A stretch of DNA of 64,000 bases from Anaerolentibacter hominis. Lineage in GTDB: Bacteria; Bacillota; Clostridia; Lachnospirales; Lachnospiraceae. Made by a program: the position numbers and the translations under genes. The notes beneath the pieces are model-generated. The model was not told the DNA's origin. It made no database searches and saw nothing but the letters and a program-made list of their open reading frames with translations. The stretch is from positions 1,912,706-1,976,705 of the forward strand of contig NZ_JAWDIX010000001.1 of the NCBI RefSeq assembly GCF_032380675.1, given 5' to 3'. The first letter of the stretch is position 1; each line of letters begins with the position of its first letter. Positions 61,472 to 64,000 of the stretch are shown piece by piece.

Positions 61472-62091
61472 CAGGCGTCCTCCCCCTTCCACTCCGCAAA
61501 GTTCTTCAGTATTTTAAGCCCGGTATCACTGCTTTTCTCCGGATGAAACTGACAGGCAAACACATTTCCATGTTCCACGGAAGCATCAATCGTCGTTCCG
61601 TACCAGGTTGTTGCCGCCACATCTTCCTCCGCTCCCGCTTTCAGATAGTAGGAATGGACAAAATAGACATAGGGATCGTCACCAATACCCTTAAATAGCG
61701 AAGCCTCCGGTTTTACGTTCAGAGAGTTCCAGCCCATGTGAGGAATTTTCATTCCGTCCCGCTCCGGAATCCTCAGAATCTCACCTTTTAAAATACCAAG
61801 ACCCGTAACTCCCTCCGCCTCATCGCTATGTTCAAACAAAAGCTGCAGTCCCAAACAAATCCCCAGAAAAGGTGTCCCGCGGTCTGCCACTTCCCGGATC
61901 GGCCCTGTCAGATCATAATGTCTCAGTTTTTTCATGGCATCCCCAAATGCTCCAACGCCTGGAAGAATAACATGGTCCGCAGACAAAATCTCGTGGTAAT
62001 CCCTTGTAATCACGGGGTTCTCCCCCAGATAGAGAAGCGCCTTCTCCACACTTTTCAGGTTTCCTGCATCATAATCAATAATGGCAATCAT
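61471..62091 (-). CDS. hisH: Imidazole glycerol phosphate synthase, glutaminase subunit
   Basis: A 206-residue class I glutamine amidotransferase. The nucleophile Cys lies in GICLGLQLLFE, with the His-Glu pair in FHPEKS; the start is MIAIIDYDAGNLKSV. The ATG at 62091 has GAGAGGAAGG upstream; a longer frame overlaps the upstream gene. It is coupled to hisF. No other his gene is in the window. Confidence 0.96.
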   Translation of the reverse strand: MIAIIDYDAGNLKSVEKALLYLGENPVITRDYHEILSADHVILPGVGAFGDAMKKLRHYDLTGPIREVADRGTPFLGICLGLQLLFEHSDEAEGVTGLGILKGEILRIPERDGMKIPHMGWNSLNVKPEASLFKGIGDDPYVYFVHSYYLKAGAEEDVAATTWYGTTIDASVEHGNVFACQFHPEKSSDTGLKILKNFAEWKGEDA

Positions 62092-62143
62092 CTGACCTTC
62101 CTCTCTGGCAATCCGGGTTGCCGCTGTCATAGTATAACCCTGT

Positions 62144-62971
62144 CTACATTTTCCCGCCCTGCACAAACGCAGTCAGCCACTCTGCCGCATTGGCCTTTAC
62201 TGCCAAGGCCCGGGTCACTTCCTCCGGTATCTGATGCAGCATCTGGTTAACCCGCACAAAATAGGCCTTCTGATTAAAATAGGCGATCTTCTCAAATGGC
62301 CAGCGAAAAACAGTAGGCTGATCAAAATTTTCGCCCAGTTCCACCAGGACCAATTTTCGGTTTAAGGTATGCTGCAGCCATTCTTTATAGCAGTTCCACT
62401 GAGGCAGATATCCTTCTATATAATTACAACTCTTATCTCTCATGTGAAAACTGACCGGGCTGTTACATTCCGGACAGAAGGGGCGCTCCTGTAAAACTTT
62501 CAGAAGCTTTCCTTCCCGCAGGAGTGCAATCGCGCCTTCCAGATAATTCGGTTCCTGCCAAATCTTTCCGCCGCATCCGTCAAGACACTGAAATAAGCGG
62601 ATATCACCGCAGGGGGCCACAATTTTCTCTTCCTCCAGGCTGCTTTGATAAATACAGGCATCCGTGTTCGTAGTTACGATAAAATAATCCTTACCCTTCA
62701 GCATCTCTTCCAAAGCCGCATATTGCTCCCTTGCCGGATTCCGCTTCTGAAAATAATCTGCCAGAAGGATACGGTGAATCCAGAGGGCCTTTTCAGTATC
62801 CTGAAGCTGTTCGTCAAGCTCTGCCTTGCTTCTTATTCCCAGAGACTCCAGAGGTTCATATACCTTTGCCTCTCCGGCCAGACGCTCACCGGCCAGTTCC
62901 CGGCCGATACCCACAACAACATATTCCGCATCCGCTATCTTCTCTTTGATTACATTATTGTCTATTTTCAT
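62144..62971 (-). CDS. Sir2-like NAD-dependent protein (divergent)
   Basis: A 275-residue protein with a Sir2-like pattern: VVVGIGRELAGERL (in place of the GAG(I/A)S motif), FIVTTNTDACIYQS (compare TQNxD), a cysteine-rich region (CGDIRLFQCLDGCGG and CPEC) for zinc, and LVLVELGENFDQPTVFRWPF. Deacylase or ADP-ribosyl activity is not assured, since the motifs are altered. It lies 52 bp upstream of hisH and probably shares its transcript. Confidence 0.72.
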   Translation of the reverse strand: MKIDNNVIKEKIADAEYVVVGIGRELAGERLAGEAKVYEPLESLGIRSKAELDEQLQDTEKALWIHRILLADYFQKRNPAREQYAALEEMLKGKDYFIVTTNTDACIYQSSLEEEKIVAPCGDIRLFQCLDGCGGKIWQEPNYLEGAIALLREGKLLKVLQERPFCPECNSPVSFHMRDKSCNYIEGYLPQWNCYKEWLQHTLNRKLVLVELGENFDQPTVFRWPFEKIAYFNQKAYFVRVNQMLHQIPEEVTRALAVKANAAEWLTAFVQGGKM

Positions 62972-63312
62972 TTTTATACCCCTGCCTTTCCCGTTTTATC
63001 CTTCACAAAACAAGAACAGGCCCATACAAGTCACCCCGGAAAGCCGGGCTGCTTGTCATAAATTTGCAGGGTTGAAAGAGTTCTTTCAGCCTTATACCTC
63101 TGCATACCACAGGTCTGCCTGCTTCGACACCCATCCGCAGCAATCTAGTCTTATTCCCAAAATACTTTTCTATTTTATCACTACTTTTCTATTACGTCAC
63201 TAATAATGTGGCGATTTCTTCGTTATATGGTATAGTTATAGTATAAATTTACAGTCGGTCAATTGAGAGAGGAGCGGCTGTATCTCATCAATTCAAAAGA
63301 GAGGATATCTGA

Positions 63313-63648
63313 ATGAACTTATTTTATCAAATATGCCGCGGCGTTTCACTGGGAATCCTGGTAGGATTTCTGCTGGGCGGTATAAAGTGGCTCCGCCACC
63401 CCGATTACGATCAAAATCAGATCGACGCACAGATAAAATTCTATAAAGTATTATCCGCTGTGCTGAAGTATCTTACATTTCTATGTTTAATACTCGGCCT
63501 GCTCTGGTGCATTTATTATCTGGTGATGGGTGCATGGGACCCGGATCTATCTGGCTATGCCACAAATATGTCACAGCTTATTGTATCTGTTTTAACCATT
63601 GTCTCCATCATTTTTGCTTTCTTTGAATTTCTCCAGCGCAAAAATTAA
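63313..63648 (+). CDS. Small membrane protein of unknown function
   Basis: A 111-residue protein with three hydrophobic segments at about 8-26, 46-72 and 86-106. The polar stretch between the first two (residues 29-44) holds many Asp and Gln. AAGAGAGGATATCTGA precedes the ATG. The 62972-63312 gap before it holds possible -10 sequences (TATAGT near 63230) and a small CCCGG hairpin near 63045. Confidence 0.75.
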   Translation: MNLFYQICRGVSLGILVGFLLGGIKWLRHPDYDQNQIDAQIKFYKVLSAVLKYLTFLCLILGLLWCIYYLVMGAWDPDLSGYATNMSQLIVSVLTIVSIIFAFFEFLQRKN

Positions 63649-63678
63649 CTGTTTAGCTTCTTTCGGGAACTTTAACAA

Positions 63679-63704
63679 CAAATGACGGTACGCTTCGCGA
63701 GCCG
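63679..63704 (+). repeat. Partial dispersed intergenic repeat, copy D
   Basis: CAAATGACGGTACGCTTCG continues to CGAGCCG and matches the first two-thirds of copies A and C; the GTCTTATTG end is missing. Confidence 0.5.
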
Positions 63705-63759
63705 GGCGTAGTCAGCTTAGCTGACTTTCTCCTTTTACGCGAGTGCGCATAGAATGGTT

Positions 63760-63802
63760 TTGATTGTGTAGGAAAGTTCTCAATACTTTCCTATACAATC
63801 AA
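63760..63802. repeat. Long inverted repeat beyond the rRNA terminator
   Basis: TTGATTGTGTAGGAAAGT and ACTTTCCTATACAATCAA are 18-base arms, 17 of 18 paired, around seven bases. It lies directly after the rRNA terminator in minus-strand direction and may be a second stop or processing site. Confidence 0.65.
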
Positions 63803-63832
63803 AAAAGCAGCTGATTATTATCAGCTGCTTTT
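63801..63832 (-). terminator. Terminator of the rRNA operon
   Basis: AAAAGCAGCTGA and TCAGCTGCTTTT are perfect arms around TTATTA; six T follow on the minus strand. It lies about 60 bp after the 23S 3' end. Confidence 0.85.
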
Positions 63833-63892
63833 ATATTTCTACCTTCAAAACTGCACATGAATTCTTTTCTTCCTAAACCATTTTCCCTTTTG

Positions 63893-64000
63893 GTCAAGCC
63901 CTCGACCGATTAGTAACTCTCCGCTCCATATGTTGCCACACTTCCACTTGAGTCCTATCTACCTCATACTCTTTAAGGGGTCTTACTGACTTTTGTCAGG
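63893..64000 (-). rRNA. 23S ribosomal RNA, 3' end (rest outside window)
   Basis: Minus-strand reading ends with the conserved 23S tail: AAGACCCCTTAAAGAGTATG, GAGGTAGATAGG, then CTAATCGGTCGAGGGCTTGACC-type bases. The exact 3' end is uncertain by a few bases. No 5S gene lies between it and the terminator. Confidence 0.92.

Noticed and set aside
63660..63892. 5S rRNA gene or tRNA after 23S
   Set aside because: The bases do not match 5S and no cloverleaf is seen; a terminator and inverted repeat occupy the space.

Overview
The window reads as chromosomal DNA of a low-to-moderate GC, spore-forming Firmicute of the class Clostridia, most like a Lachnospiraceae gut anaerobe. Support comes from CodY, an ilvB T-box leader, ymxH-, gerW- and ylbJ-type sporulation genes, the rpmB-asp23-fakA-recG and rsmD-coaD-ylbJ neighbourhoods, the rpsB-tsf pair, an oxygen-sensitive-looking acyl-CoA dehydratase activase and ferredoxin-type oxidoreductases. 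Species cannot be named from the sequence alone. No tRNA gene, CRISPR array, insertion sequence or prophage was recognised. Nearly all of the 64 kb is ordinary, densely coded chromosome.

Layout. 1-4.7 kb: an ABC exporter (permease cut by the window edge, plus ATPase) with its two-component system. 4.8-7.4 kb: T-box controlled acetolactate synthase ilvB-ilvN. 7.4-10.1 kb: recA with two small unknown genes, divergent from an XRE regulator and a membrane protein. 10.1-14.3 kb: PAP2 phosphatase, Lrp-type regulator, MATE exporter, thioredoxin and thioredoxin reductase. 14.3-24.7 kb: an unusual block of four large signalling proteins (PAS-GGDEF-GAF, a regulator with two GntR-like helix-turn-helix regions, a hybrid kinase with two receivers, and a 1286-residue fusion of NTF2-like, PAS, GGDEF, kinase and receiver domains). 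24.9-28.6 kb: pckA, tsf, rpsB. 28.8-35.1 kb: a small membrane protein, codY, topA (frame broken as given), dprA and comM. 35.2-38.8 kb: nrdR, a ymxH-type gene, an FGGY kinase and an iron alcohol dehydrogenase. 39-41.7 kb: ylbJ-type, coiled-coil protein, coaD, rsmD. 41.9-43.3 kb: a small AT-richer insert with a MarR regulator and an RNHCP-domain protein. 43.3-46.1 kb: three oxidoreductases behind a promoter with MerR-type geometry. 46.2-54.8 kb: recG, fakA/yloV, asp23-like, rpmB, gerW, a DUF2953 protein and membrane proteins. 55.1-59.5 kb: a 1452-residue activase. 59.5-63 kb: ung, dtd, hisF, hisH and a Sir2-like protein. 63.3-64 kb: a small membrane protein and the 3' end of a 23S rRNA gene.

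Regulation can often be read from the DNA. Several promoters have canonical -35/-10 boxes with 16-18 bp spacing, and operator-like dyads overlap promoters of the XRE, thioredoxin and MarR genes. A dispersed repeat of about 38 bp occurs in intergenic spaces at 28.76, 30.22, 50.57 and (partly) 63.68 kb. Strong hairpin terminators separate most units, and two of them (recA, topA) contain the stop codon of the gene they end.

The observations most worth following are the signalling block with its shared cysteine-containing PAS-like domain, the dispersed repeat, the frameshift in topA, the regulatory dyads, and the Cys-rich insertion in IlvB. No complete new defence or biosynthetic system is evident.
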